Source: Brevibacillus gelatini (GTDB taxonomy: Bacteria; Bacillota; Bacilli; Brevibacillales; Brevibacillaceae). Taken from it: a stretch of DNA of 64,000 bases. Within the stretch, counting starts at the first letter, position 1. Each line of letters opens with the position of its first letter. The stretch lies in contig NZ_RHHS01000008.1 in the NCBI RefSeq assembly GCF_003710935.1, positions 1-64,000 of the forward strand, read 5' to 3'. Below, piece after piece: positions 33,591-42,132 of this stretch. The notes beneath the pieces are model-generated. The model saw only the letters and a list, made by a program, of their open reading frames with translations. It ran no database searches and was not told the origin of the DNA. The translations under genes and the position numbers were made by a program.

Positions 33591-34793
33591 TCATCTGGCA
33601 AGGAAAGCAGATTCCGCCGAAACGACGGCGGCCAAACGCAGCTCAACCCTTGTCCCTTTCCCTTCTGTCGAGTACACCTCGATCTGTCCGCCCATTTCCT
33701 CGATCAGCTTTTTGCAGACAGAAAGGCCGATACCCGTACCCTTTTCCTTTGTCGTATAAAACGGTTCAAACAAATGTTTCTTGCGCTGCTCGGAAATACC
33801 GCAGCCGTTGTCCTCAATCGTCACGCAGACCGTAGATTCGGATGCCAACAAGCTGGTGTGGACCCGGACAATTCCGTTTGTCGCTACTGCGTCCATTGCG
33901 TTTTGAATCAGGTTGTGGCAAATTTGCTCGACATGGTCCGGAATTGCCCAAACCCGGACAGGCTCAGGCCAATAATGAAAATACAAGTTCACATCTTTTT
34001 CAACCAGGTAATGCTTGGCCAGCTCATGCACCCGATCCAGCAGCGGATGCAGCTCGACGATTTCATTGCGGTTGTTCACCGCTTCATTTTTGCGGGCCAA
34101 AATCAAAAAGCTCGTGACCAGCTTGTCCAACGTTTGCACCTCGTGCTGGCAAATTTGAATGTACTCGACAAAGCGCTCCCTGTCTGCTGCAGAAGGATTC
34201 TCCTGTTCCAGACTTTTTCGCATCAGCTGCAGAAAGCCGCAGATGGTCGTCAACGGATTGCGCACCTCATGCGCCATGCCGGCAGCCATCTGCCCGATGA
34301 TCCCCAGTTTTTGCTTGTGCAAATGGCTGATCTTCTGATCTTTGCTGGCCATGTATCCGCGCATCATGTGGTGGTAGCGCACGCTTAACACTTCGTGCAG
34401 GCGCGACAACAGCGTTTCTCTGGCCTGTGCCTCCGTGCAGGCTCGCCGTACGCCCTCATACGCATGGTGGCGGAGGTTGTACATCGCTTGGAGCAGCACT
34501 TGCTGCGGGATTTCTTGCTCCGCCCACTTCTCCCCCAACACGTACGACTTTCTCGGCAGCTCCTGCAAATACTTCGTGTACTCACCCTCCTCCGCGAACA
34601 GTTGCTGCACCGCTTCCGTCAGCAAACCGTGAATCCCCATCCGCTGCTGCTGCTGAAACTTGCGATAGTAGCGGGAAACCGGCTCTCCGTATGCAAACAT
34701 CTCGTTCATATGCAGCTCCACGATTTCCTCCGCAGCAATCAGCAATGGCGACAGCCATCTGTCCCTGACCGAAACCCACTCTTCGTCACTCAT
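33591..34793 (-). CDS. Soluble histidine kinase (sporulation-kinase-like)
   Basis: A 400-residue kinase without transmembrane segments. Residues about 1-165 form an all-helical sensor region not assigned to a family, a bit like RsbR-type N domains. The histidine box GMAAGMAHEVRNPLTTICGF follows, then an ATPase domain with LIQNAMDA, DNGCGI and GTGIGLSV. The H-box resembles the sporulation kinases KinA-E. No response regulator adjoins it, as is usual for phosphorelay kinases. ATG 34793 has GAGGG rather close upstream; a TTG at 34826 is the alternative. Confidence 0.88.
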   Translation of the reverse strand: MSDEEWVSVRDRWLSPLLIAAEEIVELHMNEMFAYGEPVSRYYRKFQQQQRMGIHGLLTEAVQQLFAEEGEYTKYLQELPRKSYVLGEKWAEQEIPQQVLLQAMYNLRHHAYEGVRRACTEAQARETLLSRLHEVLSVRYHHMMRGYMASKDQKISHLHKQKLGIIGQMAAGMAHEVRNPLTTICGFLQLMRKSLEQENPSAADRERFVEYIQICQHEVQTLDKLVTSFLILARKNEAVNNRNEIVELHPLLDRVHELAKHYLVEKDVNLYFHYWPEPVRVWAIPDHVEQICHNLIQNAMDAVATNGIVRVHTSLLASESTVCVTIEDNGCGISEQRKKHLFEPFYTTKEKGTGIGLSVCKKLIEEMGGQIEVYSTEGKGTRVELRLAAVVSAESAFLAR

Positions 34794-34924
34794 GTTTCCC
34801 TCTTGCCCTTCACCATATTTTCCCAACCAAAGGACAATTCGCTAAACCGGGACAGGTTCCTTCTCGCACATTAATAAAAATTGATATGCCTGCACTCCTT
34901 ATGCACAATCGCGCGGCAAAACGC

Positions 34925-34961
34925 AAAAAAGAAGTATCCAACCCAGCATGGAATACTTCTG
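34925..34961 (-). terminator. Terminator of the DUF2325 gene
   Basis: In the reverse direction AGAAGTATTCC pairs with GGATACTTCT (one G-T pair) and continues into TTTTTT, just past the stop codon. Confidence 0.88.
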
Positions 34962-34976
34962 TGCACTCAAGAATAT

Positions 34977-35267
34977 TCAACTGATTTGGCTGACCGCCGG
35001 CTGGTACATGGAAACCGCGTCACACGACCGTCTGCAAAACACGATGGGGACGCGTTTTTGCTTCGCCAGCTTCTTGATGTTTTTGCTGAGACTGTGGCTG
35101 ACGAAGTTGATAAAGACGAGAACCAGCTCCGTGTCGGCAGGAATCGTCGCCTTTACGTCCGATTTTTTCCGGCCGGATACGTGATATACATTGCGAAACC
35201 CTTTATCCTGCAACAAGCTCTCGATTTCCCCTACCCGATCTCCACCTACTACAAGAACGCCTGCCAT
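34977..35267 (-). CDS. DUF2325 domain protein
   Basis: A 96-residue protein beginning MAGVLVVGGDRVG and containing the DUF2325 patterns VYHVSGRKKSD, LVLVFINFVSHSL and VPIVFCRRS. It looks like a small Rossmann-type fold. Function unknown. A GGAGGAG lies eight bases before the ATG. It has its own terminator and sits 70 bases from the yezD-like gene, same strand. Confidence 0.88.
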   Translation of the reverse strand: MAGVLVVGGDRVGEIESLLQDKGFRNVYHVSGRKKSDVKATIPADTELVLVFINFVSHSLSKNIKKLAKQKRVPIVFCRRSCDAVSMYQPAVSQIS

Positions 35268-35337
35268 AACAAAGCTCCTCCTCTCTATTCTCCCGTCAGT
35301 ATCAGTCTGTCATGTGCCATTTGCCTGTCTGTCGCTG

Positions 35338-35532
35338 CTATCTTCCTGTTCGTGCCTGTTTGACTTCGTCTTTCGCCTTTTCAGCAGGGAGCCTGTATTT
35401 TTCGGTCCGCTCGATCTGAACCACCTGCGAATCGTGAACCACGATATGAATGGAACCGTATTCCAAGCTGTCCAATGCACGCGCGATTTTTTCCCACAAC
35501 CGTTCATCCAGGGCAGTTTCTTTCTTTGTCAT
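35338..35532 (-). CDS. YezD family protein (DUF2292)
   Basis: A 64-residue protein with the YezD pattern: a helix LWEKIARALDSLEYGS followed by the beta hairpin IHIVVHDSQVVQIERTEKYRL. In Bacilli, such genes often lie near sulfur-assimilation loci, but none is seen here. GGGAGGGAG precedes the ATG. Role unknown. Confidence 0.88.
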   Translation of the reverse strand: MTKKETALDERLWEKIARALDSLEYGSIHIVVHDSQVVQIERTEKYRLPAEKAKDEVKQARTGR

Positions 35533-35900
35533 ATGGTGGTCACTCCCTCCCTGTTTTTTGCGAAAAAATCATTGTGTATTATTCCTACCCATTTACTTTG
35601 TTTTGTTCCCTAATGATACCTCTCGCTCCCCTTTTCTGTCAATGAGAGCCGGGGCTTCGAGAGGCTGCGCAAATCCGGTATCGCGGGTATCCATGTATGT
35701 CCATTGCCTTTGCACGCTGTGTGGTTGTGTGGGTACTTCACCTCTTTTTACGGTTGATAGCAGAAAAGACTCCCGCCCAACAAGACATGCTGGTTGCTTG
35801 CACAGGAGCCTTCGGTAGTCCGATCAGCTATTCAATAAAAACCGATATGCTTACTATGATTTATATCGAGTTTATCATACGCTGTCTCTTTTGGTCAATG
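35533..35900. other. Non-coding stretch without recognised genes
   Basis: About 370 bases between the yezD-like gene and an ABC-ATPase relic. I see no RBS-plus-frame, RNA or strong hairpin. Short AT-rich patches near 35836-35880 could hold a decayed promoter. Confidence 0.5.
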
Positions 35901-36115
35901 CCTTTGCTTCCCTTTTTCGCAGAAGCCAGACCAGATGACAGGCGACGAATCTGTCCCGGCTTACTTTGGGCTTCCCTTGCGAAAAGCCGGGGCCTGCCCG
36001 GTGCTCATCTCCATCGCCTGCGAGCGGCGCGTGTGGAACTTGCAGTCTGCGGGTGGATTGGCGGGGCGCAGCAAGCCCGTGGTCCAGGAGTGCCTCGCCC
36101 AGCGCATCCCCGCTG
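35901..36115 (-). pseudogene. C-terminal relic of an oligopeptide ABC transporter ATPase (OppD/OppF-type)
   Basis: The reverse strand reads, in one frame, LLRPANPPADCKFHTRR, then QAMEM and QAPAFRKGSPK before a stop. In an adjoining frame it reads DRFVACHLVW. Joined, this is the well-known tail of OppD/OppF/DppF ATPases (NPPxxCxFHxRCPxAM ... FVACH). The second cysteine and the following proline are changed to RS, the third Cys is lost, and a frameshift lies near 35965. The rest of the ATPase and all permease genes are absent. It lies directly downstream of the MocR gene. Limits are approximate. Confidence 0.6.
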
Positions 36116-36134
36116 CGAATGAAACGGTGAAAAC

Positions 36135-37520
36135 TCACCGCCAGTCGATGACTCGCCGCCTGTCCCTTTCCCGTTTTTGCGCAAGCGCGGCGGCGGCCTC
36201 GGCCATGAGCGCCATTCCTCTGTCGATCCTGGCGGCATCCGTCTGAATGATGCTGAGGCGCAGCCCGTTGTCGCCAGCAAAGCTCGGCAAGTAGTTTTGC
36301 TCCGTGGAGCACACCCGTACATGGTGCTGCTGCAAGGCCGCGGTCATGTCGGAGGCCGCGATCCCTTCCGGCAGGACGATGGTCGTAAAAATTCCTCCGT
36401 GCGCCGCGACATATCGGAAGCCCAAACTTTTGTCCAGATGGCGGCGGCATGCTGCATCCAGTGCTTCCATCCGCTCCCGGTAGCGCTCCCTGACCATCGC
36501 CGCATGACGTTCGTACATGCCGCAGTTCAGGTACAGTTCAAGAGCAGCTTGGGACAGGACCGACGTGCTGGAATCAATCGAGGCTTTGAACAGGCGAAAC
36601 GTCTCCACAAGCGACGGCGGCAACACAACCGCAGCCAGTCGCAGTCCCGGCAGCATGATCTTGGAAAAGCTTTTGACGTAGATGACGTGTCCCGCTGAAT
36701 CGTAGCTGTAGATCGGATCGGCCTTCGCCTTCGTTTCCATGTCAGCCAGGTAGTCGTCCTCGACGACAAATACCCCGTAGCGCTTTGCGAGCCTGGCGAT
36801 TTGTTTTTTCTCCTCGGCCGCATAACTTGTCCCGAGCGGATTGTGATAGCGCGGCATCGTATAAAAAAACTTGATCGGATTGTTGCGAAAATGTCGCTCC
36901 AGCTCGTCCAGGTCGATGCCTGCCGCAGTCCGCGCGATCCCGAGCGCCGTTACGCCCAGAAGCCGCAGCGAACGCAGCATGCCGTGAAACGTGGGCTGTT
37001 CAACCAGCACCGCGCTTTTTCCGTTGGGAAAAGGCATCGAGGCAAGCAGGTGCAAAGCTTGCTGCGCGCCTGAAACGACGCAGATTTGCGACGGATGCGC
37101 GAATACTTGCGAACTGGCGAGATGCTTCTCCAATTCGCGGCGCAAAGAGGCAAAGCCTTGTGGATCGCAATAGGTGAAAAGCTGCTCCCTGTACAGCTCG
37201 ATGGCGCGGTTGAGACAATGCTGGAAGTCTTTGTACGGCATGACCTCCGGATCGGGACTCGCCGCTGAAAAATCAATGTGCTCCTCTGAGGGGCGCGCGC
37301 TTTTTTGCGAGCGAAGCACCGCGTAATAGCCGCTTTTTGGCACGGAGTAGATCAGGTGCTCTTTTTCCAGCTCCTGATAGGCCCGGATCGCCGTGTTGAT
37401 ACTGCAATTCCACAGCACCGAAGCTGTGCGGATCGAAGGCAGCTTCTCTCCCGGCCGTATTTTGCCCGTCGCCAGTTGCTCCTTGATCTCGCGCTTTACT
37501 GCTTCGTATTTTGTCACCAT
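36135..37520 (-). CDS. MocR-type regulator (GntR HTH + aminotransferase domain)
   Basis: A 461-residue PLP-dependent regulator. A GntR winged helix (about 1-72; GEKLPSIRTAS, AIRAYQELEKEHLIY) is followed by a class-I aminotransferase-like domain. This keeps the PLP lysine in YVKSFSKIMLPGLRLA, the substrate-side NPLGTSY and the VEDDYLAD aspartate. MocR proteins sense PLP or amino compounds and usually control a divergent gene, here a GNAT acetyltransferase 124 bases away. AAAGGGGG lies before the ATG. Confidence 0.92.
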   Translation of the reverse strand: MVTKYEAVKREIKEQLATGKIRPGEKLPSIRTASVLWNCSINTAIRAYQELEKEHLIYSVPKSGYYAVLRSQKSARPSEEHIDFSAASPDPEVMPYKDFQHCLNRAIELYREQLFTYCDPQGFASLRRELEKHLASSQVFAHPSQICVVSGAQQALHLLASMPFPNGKSAVLVEQPTFHGMLRSLRLLGVTALGIARTAAGIDLDELERHFRNNPIKFFYTMPRYHNPLGTSYAAEEKKQIARLAKRYGVFVVEDDYLADMETKAKADPIYSYDSAGHVIYVKSFSKIMLPGLRLAAVVLPPSLVETFRLFKASIDSSTSVLSQAALELYLNCGMYERHAAMVRERYRERMEALDAACRRHLDKSLGFRYVAAHGGIFTTIVLPEGIAASDMTAALQQHHVRVCSTEQNYLPSFAGDNGLRLSIIQTDAARIDRGMALMAEAAAALAQKRERDRRRVIDWR

Positions 37521-37644
37521 CCTGTCCCCCTTTCTCCGCTCTGTGTGGGTACAGATGCGCTTTTTTGGCGTAGCTCTCTTTTTGTTCCTTACAGTATAGT
37601 GAATCGTAAGTCAGGCAGTAAACAGAAAAGTGGGAGGGGTACAG

Positions 37645-38061
37645 ATGGAATGGAAGCACGGCGAATGGCCATATACGATAAGCGATGACAAGGCTTTGCT
37701 CGACGAGGACAAAATTTGCGCGTGGCTGGCTACCACCTATTGGGCCAGCGAGCGTCCGTGCGAGATCGTGCGCAAAAGCATCCAGCAGTCGCTCTGCTTC
37801 GGATTGCACCACGAGAGCGGACAGGTTGGATTCGCCCGGGTCGTGACGGACTACGCGACTTTTTCCTGGGTGTGCGATGTCTTCGTCGATCCGGCGCATC
37901 GGGGAAAAGGGCTTGGCAAGTGGCTGATGGAGATCGTCATCCAACATCCGGCGATTCGTCATACGAATATGACATTGGCTACGCGGGATGCGCATGGACT
38001 GTACGAGCAGTATGGCTTTGTGCGCAGGGAGATGATGCGGAGGCAGGCAGGGGCTGTGTGA
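37645..38061 (+). CDS. GNAT family N-acetyltransferase
   Basis: A 138-residue acetyltransferase. The acetyl-CoA motif A reads VCDVFVDPAHRGKGLGKWLM (the R-G-K-G-L-G loop), and motif B ends in LYEQYGFVRRE. Substrate unknown; similar proteins acetylate small amines or protein N termini. ATG 37645 follows GGGAGGGG by about six bases; an upstream in-frame start has no RBS. It is divergent from the MocR regulator, which is its likely controller. Confidence 0.9.
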   Translation: MEWKHGEWPYTISDDKALLDEDKICAWLATTYWASERPCEIVRKSIQQSLCFGLHHESGQVGFARVVTDYATFSWVCDVFVDPAHRGKGLGKWLMEIVIQHPAIRHTNMTLATRDAHGLYEQYGFVRREMMRRQAGAV

Positions 38062-38404
38062 GTGGGGGAAGGGTTGCTTGGTTTGGGGTGGGCGTGCTTG
38101 AGAGGCGGGCACAAGTTTATGGAAAATGGGGGCGTCCAGCAGTTAGTTCACACTGACTGACTGTCTGGACAGCTCCTGTTGGAGGGGATCAAGAGATTGG
38201 TTTGTTGGTTTTAATGTGCGATTTTGTTGTCGGGGGTGTAAATGGGCTTACACAAAATTCCTAATGCATTCGATTAGATTACCGCATCCCGTCACACTAT
38301 CTGGGTGGCAGGATATGAAAAATAAATCAAATTTGCTTGGCTTTGTTATCTCCCACCCACTAATTGGGCGGTGCGTGATGCGCAGTAGTCGGCATCCCCC
38401 ACCA
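38062..38404. other. Intergenic stretch without recognised features
   Basis: About 340 bases between the acetyltransferase and the immunity gene. There are no convincing genes, hairpins or repeats. Base composition drifts to AT-rich towards the right. Confidence 0.5.
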
Positions 38405-38884
38405 TTACAACGGAATGATCCCATCCTTAATAGCTTGAGCGCATGAATTTATTGATTTTCTTAGAAATGCACTAAAACTGTCCCAAACTAAAACAGGAGG
38501 ACCGTCCCCCTCGACATACTGATAAACTGGAGGGTCATTGCCTTCTGATATAACAAAGAAACTGAATTCATACCCTTGATGCATAGAAAATACAAAAGCA
38601 TCCGTTGGTAAGATATAGGTTTCTTCGTTTTCCGCCAATAAATCTTCAGCTTCCTTTCTTAGTTCTAAAAGATCATCTACATTTCGAAATAATATATCAG
38701 TTCCTTGAAAAAGTAACCCTGCATCATGACCAATAGCCAAAAGAAACTCTCGGTATTGGTTTGGTAATTTTGACCCTAATACTTGTTCACATTGTTCTAC
38801 TTCCGATGTGGTAAAACCTTGAATTTCGTTATCATTTGCAATTTTATTTTCAATCAATAGACTGACTATTTCTTTCTTATCCAT
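38405..38884 (-). CDS. SMI1/KNR4 family immunity protein
   Basis: A 159-residue acidic protein of the SMI1/KNR4 superfamily. It has the pattern VEQCEQVLGSKLPNQYREFLLAIGHDAGLL, a middle strand FVFSMHQGYEFSFFV and the late region VLVWDSFSAFLRKS. Many members neutralise a toxin encoded just upstream. Here the upstream gene is a deaminase-type toxin ending six bases earlier, and the RBS (AGGTG) overlaps that stop. The gene is clearly AT-richer than its surroundings, suggesting transfer. GTG 38893 is an alternative start. Confidence 0.85.
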   Translation of the reverse strand: MDKKEIVSLLIENKIANDNEIQGFTTSEVEQCEQVLGSKLPNQYREFLLAIGHDAGLLFQGTDILFRNVDDLLELRKEAEDLLAENEETYILPTDAFVFSMHQGYEFSFFVISEGNDPPVYQYVEGDGPPVLVWDSFSAFLRKSINSCAQAIKDGIIPL

Positions 38885-38889
38885 TGATA

Positions 38890-39444
38890 TCACCTACTTT
38901 TACTTGGTCCATGGCTTATTATAACCTCAACATTAGGAAACTGCTCTTTAAACTGTTTTATCACACCTAAACACGATTGGCAAAATGGTAGTTCAGAGAA
39001 CAGATGAACTTTCCCTGATGCGTTACTTGACAACTGGGAGGCTAATTCCTCTAGAATCTTCACTTCTGCATCTAAGGTTCTTGGATTACCATCTGGGGTT
39101 GTTATCGTCTCGAACTTACGTTGATTGGGCACTCCTGCTGTTCCTGCTCGCTCTGCCTTACCACTAACCCCAATAATCTCACCTGTTGATCCATTAATTT
39201 CATATTCAGCAAAAGCTATGTTTCTTTTTCCACCGATTTTATTAGCTTTTCGAATCTCATTTATTTTCTCTAATGATTCTTCAACAGTACGCGAACCAAT
39301 TCCAACACCTTGACCCGTCCCCTCAACCTTCGAACTAGCCCCCCGCTTCAACGCCCCGCTAACCCTCTCGGCACCTTTCGCCAACCAGGACGTCCCTACG
39401 GAAAAAACTCCGCCCAGTGCTGCTCCAACCGCAAACGACTCCAA
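38890..39444 (-). CDS. Deaminase-type polymorphic toxin, C-terminal part
   Basis: The 184-residue frame lacks the secretion and repeat regions of a polymorphic toxin. Residues about 1-50 are a Gly/Ala pre-toxin segment. From about 60 the pattern matches bacterial toxin deaminases of the BURPS668_1122 kind as I remember them: NIAFAEYEING, RTLDAEVKILEELASQL (the catalytic D-A-E) and ELPFCQSCLGVIKQF (CxxC zinc pair). Catalytic residues look intact. The start is TTG 39444 with GGAGG. The same frame continues open upstream to a stop near 39525, reading SERFPSLRELWDG, so the gene has lost its 5' part. The immunity gene follows. Confidence 0.7.
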   Translation of the reverse strand: MESFAVGAALGGVFSVGTSWLAKGAERVSGALKRGASSKVEGTGQGVGIGSRTVEESLEKINEIRKANKIGGKRNIAFAEYEINGSTGEIIGVSGKAERAGTAGVPNQRKFETITTPDGNPRTLDAEVKILEELASQLSSNASGKVHLFSELPFCQSCLGVIKQFKEQFPNVEVIISHGPSKSR

Positions 39445-39525
39445 CGCCTTGCCTCCATCCGGCGTCCGTCCATCCCACAGTTCCCGCAGCGAAGGAAAAC
39501 GCTCGCTTTTTCCGAGTCATTCCAT
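39445..39525 (-). pseudogene. Upstream remnant of the toxin gene
   Basis: In frame with the toxin, codons upstream of TTG 39444 read LGKSERFPSLRELWDGRTP and on into the toxin. They end at an in-frame TGA. The sequence looks like protein-coding DNA, so the original gene was longer. Confidence 0.45.
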
Positions 39526-39734
39526 AATGCCAGTCTTTTTACCCGTGTGCTCCATGGCCTATAACGACTGCAACCTCTCCAAAATCCTTATTAAAGGGAA
39601 TTTTGGAAGATTAATCTATATCACTTCTTTGTATGTATCGAAACTTTCCCTCATCAATTTCACCTATATTTTGGAAAAGAATGAAAAGCGTCCAAAAAGA
39701 ACAATCCCGCTAATGTTCTCTGCCAAACAAAAAA

Positions 39735-39772
39735 GGCGTCTCGAAGTCGAAAGATCGACTTTGGAGACAGCC
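39735..39772. repeat. Hairpin repeat, copy 1 (GTCTC-AAGTCGA type)
   Basis: GGCGTCTCGAAGTCGA pairs with TCGACTTTGGAGACAGCC around AAGA. Almost the same arms occur at 51954-52004. It lies between the toxin relic and the SDR gene. It may be a terminator or a dispersed small element. Confidence 0.55.
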
Positions 39773-39866
39773 CATACTTTCACCATCCATAAAAAACAGA
39801 ACCTCTCACCACATCAAAACACAAAGCTTGAACCAACAAGCCTGCCCGCTATCTTCACCCTTCCAC

Positions 39867-40637
39867 TCACTTCGGCGGCATCCGAATCGCCCCGTCCAGC
39901 CGAATCGTCTCTCCGTTTAACATCGGGTTGGTAATAATGCTGTGCACCAATCTGGCGTATTCGCCGGGCTGACCCAGCCGCGATGGAAAAGGAGCAGTTG
40001 CTCCCAGCGCGTCTTTTACAGAACGCGGCAACTTGTCAAACATCGGCGTATCAAACAAGCCGGGAGCAATCGTCATCACCCGAATCCCGTACGGTGCCAG
40101 ATCGCGTGCCAATGGCAATGTCATGCCGACGATTCCGCCTTTGGAGGCGCTGTAGGCTACCTGCCCCACCTGCCCGTCAAAAGCGGCGACAGAAGCGGTA
40201 TTGATGATGATACCGCGCTCGCCCGTGCTGGCAGGTTCATTTCCTGCCATCTGCTCGACCGCCAGGCGCACTACATTGAACGTGCCGATCAGATTGACTT
40301 GGATGACTTTGGCAAATGACTCCAACGAATGCGGACCATTTCTGGACAGCGTCTTTTGCCCCAGGACCACGCCCGCGCAATTGATCGCCGCATGAATGGT
40401 GCCAAAGGCTCCTGCTGCGCGGTCAATCGCCTCGCGTACGCTCGCCTCGCTCGTCACATCCGTCTGTACAAACAGGGCTTGCTCACGCCCCAGCTCGCTG
40501 GCGAGTGCGTACCCCCGTTCGAGATCCAGATCAAGAATGGCTGCTTTTCCTCCGTGCTCCACCACATTCCTTACTGTGGCTTCCCCCAATCCGGAAGCTC
40601 CACCCGTAACAATGGCAACCACATCCCGAATTTCCAC
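39867..40637 (-). CDS. SDR family dehydrogenase (3-hydroxyacyl-CoA dehydrogenase-like)
   Basis: A 256-residue short-chain dehydrogenase. The cofactor loop is TGGASGLG, with D36-D38 in ILDLDLE favouring NAD. The NAG-equivalent is INCAGV, and the catalytic set is the Ser of NTASVAA with YSASK. The C-terminal pattern [14 protein letters not shown] and the [14 protein letters not shown] tail resemble type-II 3-hydroxyacyl-CoA dehydrogenases of beta-oxidation. The start is GTG 40637 with GGGAG upstream. No fatty-acid genes adjoin it. Confidence 0.88.
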   Translation of the reverse strand: MEIRDVVAIVTGGASGLGEATVRNVVEHGGKAAILDLDLERGYALASELGREQALFVQTDVTSEASVREAIDRAAGAFGTIHAAINCAGVVLGQKTLSRNGPHSLESFAKVIQVNLIGTFNVVRLAVEQMAGNEPASTGERGIIINTASVAAFDGQVGQVAYSASKGGIVGMTLPLARDLAPYGIRVMTIAPGLFDTPMFDKLPRSVKDALGATAPFPSRLGQPGEYARLVHSIITNPMLNGETIRLDGAIRMPPK

Positions 40638-40768
40638 GCCATTCTCTCCCTTCCTTCAAATCGGCATTGGCAACCTATGCAAGTTTTGTACCAACTCACC
40701 AAAACGTTGTCCGCTCTCGCTTTGGCGAAAAAACTGCTGTCCATGTCGTGATCCGTGAACATACTCGT

Positions 40769-40797
40769 AGCGGACAGTTACGGCACCTGTGTCCGCT
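40769..40797. repeat. Inverted repeat upstream of the SDR gene
   Basis: AGCGGACA (40769-40776) and TGTCCGCT (40790-40797) are inverted copies 13 bases apart. Another TGTCCGCT lies at 40708-40715. They may be operator half-sites for the SDR gene. Confidence 0.35.
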
Positions 40798-40868
40798 TGC
40801 ATCAGATTTCTTGACAATCCGGCTAAGCTATGCTACCGCAGGTTCTTCTCCTAAAAGTACAAATTAAT

Positions 40869-41636
40869 TTAGTCCTTATTTATTGTAATTAACATTTCCT
40901 CATTGAAGAACTCTTCAGCAGAGATTAGTTTGCAAAATCCTGAAAGATCCCCTAAATCAAAAATAAACGGTGTTTTCAGGTCTGGATTTAAAATTACCAT
41001 GCGATGCTCAATTTGATAGGCTAAAGAAATGTCTTTCCAAAAGAAAATATCCAGAGCCCCGTCTTTAAACGCATTTAATTGTTCAATATGATTTTTTGAA
41101 AAATCAACATACTTGATAAATGAAGCGATATACGAAATCTTCTTCTCTCGAAAACGTTCTTGAATCCGCTTAACGAAATCAACTGCTCTAATAACTAGTA
41201 CATATTTACCGAAATCTTTCGGGAACCGCTCCTTCTGCTCATCAGTAAACAACGCTTTTACTTCAATTTGCTTGTCATTTTCTTTAATTATTTCTAAAAT
41301 ACCTGAACTTATCGCCGCAGTACAAAATACGGGTTGATATATACAATCATCTCTACGTAACGTCATTCTCAACACATTTCCAATTGGAATGATCTCTCCT
41401 GTTTTCTGGCTAATAAGTTTAACATCCGTTAAATCGTTCATAACCGCAGTAGCCTCTAAAATATCCCCCCTCCCTTTATACCTAGTAGCTTTTTCTAAGT
41501 CTATATAATATTTAAGATTATTCATGTACAGCATCCCTTTTTGAAGCTTCTCAAGATTCTCCTTAGAATCAGAAAACTTTAAGAAATATAAAACAGTATG
41601 TTCGTACTCTGGAATAGATGATAGTAGTTTCAACAA
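40869..41636 (-). CDS. AT-rich protein of unknown function (DUF2971-like)
   Basis: A 255-residue soluble protein, no signal or helices. It starts LLSSIPEYEHTVLYFLKFSD, then LQKGMLYMNNLKYYIDLEK followed by RGDILEA. Late in the protein comes AYQIEHRMVIL. This resembles proteins loosely called DUF2971, often found in accessory and defence regions, but the call is weak. Codon use is much AT-richer than in the flanking SDR and tct genes, suggesting acquisition. The start is TTG 41636 with AAAGGA upstream. Confidence 0.6.
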   Translation of the reverse strand: MLKLLSSIPEYEHTVLYFLKFSDSKENLEKLQKGMLYMNNLKYYIDLEKATRYKGRGDILEATAVMNDLTDVKLISQKTGEIIPIGNVLRMTLRRDDCIYQPVFCTAAISSGILEIIKENDKQIEVKALFTDEQKERFPKDFGKYVLVIRAVDFVKRIQERFREKKISYIASFIKYVDFSKNHIEQLNAFKDGALDIFFWKDISLAYQIEHRMVILNPDLKTPFIFDLGDLSGFCKLISAEEFFNEEMLITINKD

Positions 41637-42040
41637 ATGTCAATCCTTTCACTGTAATCTTATTCTCCCGTAACCCGATATTGCAGTTATCCTTGATGAC
41701 AATTTACTGTATAAAATTCTGCAAAACAATTCGGATAATGTTAAAAGAGTCACATATGACGAAACTCGTGTATCGAAATTTACTAAAGTATTGAATAATT
41801 GGAGAACTAATGCGAACTTGTTTTAAGGAAAAAAATCATATAAAACAATTGCAGAGGAACGAAAGATGAGCATTACTTCATTATCATAAGCGTATGGAGA
41901 TATCGCGAGCTTGATTGCGGATTGCCTCTGAACGTTCGCCATCTACTGCCTATTCCCAAGCAGCGTTATGTCTGCCACTTGTCTCTCTTCCACGCGATCA
42001 GCGACGTCTGCCAACAGCCAAGCAATTAAGCCGCTACACC
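41637..42040. other. AT-rich intergenic region with a coding fragment
   Basis: About 400 bases before the tct terminator. Apart from the fragment at 41674-41826 I see no start-plus-frame or RNA. The left half is AT-rich like the adjoining unknown gene; the right half returns to normal composition. Confidence 0.5.
41674..41826 (+). pseudogene. Possible coding fragment, unknown family
   Basis: An open frame without start codon reads IAVILDDNLLYKILQNN, then VKRVTYDETRVSKF and VLNNWRTNANLF-stop. Composition and residue mix look like protein, in the same AT-rich island as the previous gene. It is probably the 3' end of a lost gene. No RBS or start was found. Confidence 0.3.
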
Positions 42041-42084
42041 AAAAACCCCGGAAAAAGAGCGGCGTGCCCTTTTCCGGGGTTTTA
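42041..42084. terminator. Terminator of the tct operon
   Basis: AAAACCCCGGAAAAAG pairs with CCTTTTCCGGGGTTTT around a ten-base loop, with T-runs on both strands. It lies just beyond the tctC stop. Confidence 0.9.
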
Positions 42085-42132
42085 CATGTTCGACTGCTCA
42101 TGCGAACTGCTTTTTCCGGCCCTCATCCCTGT

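Noticed and set aside
35697-36122. A 141-codon plus-strand frame
   Set aside because: No RBS and no domain. The opposite strand here reads the ABC-ATPase relic.
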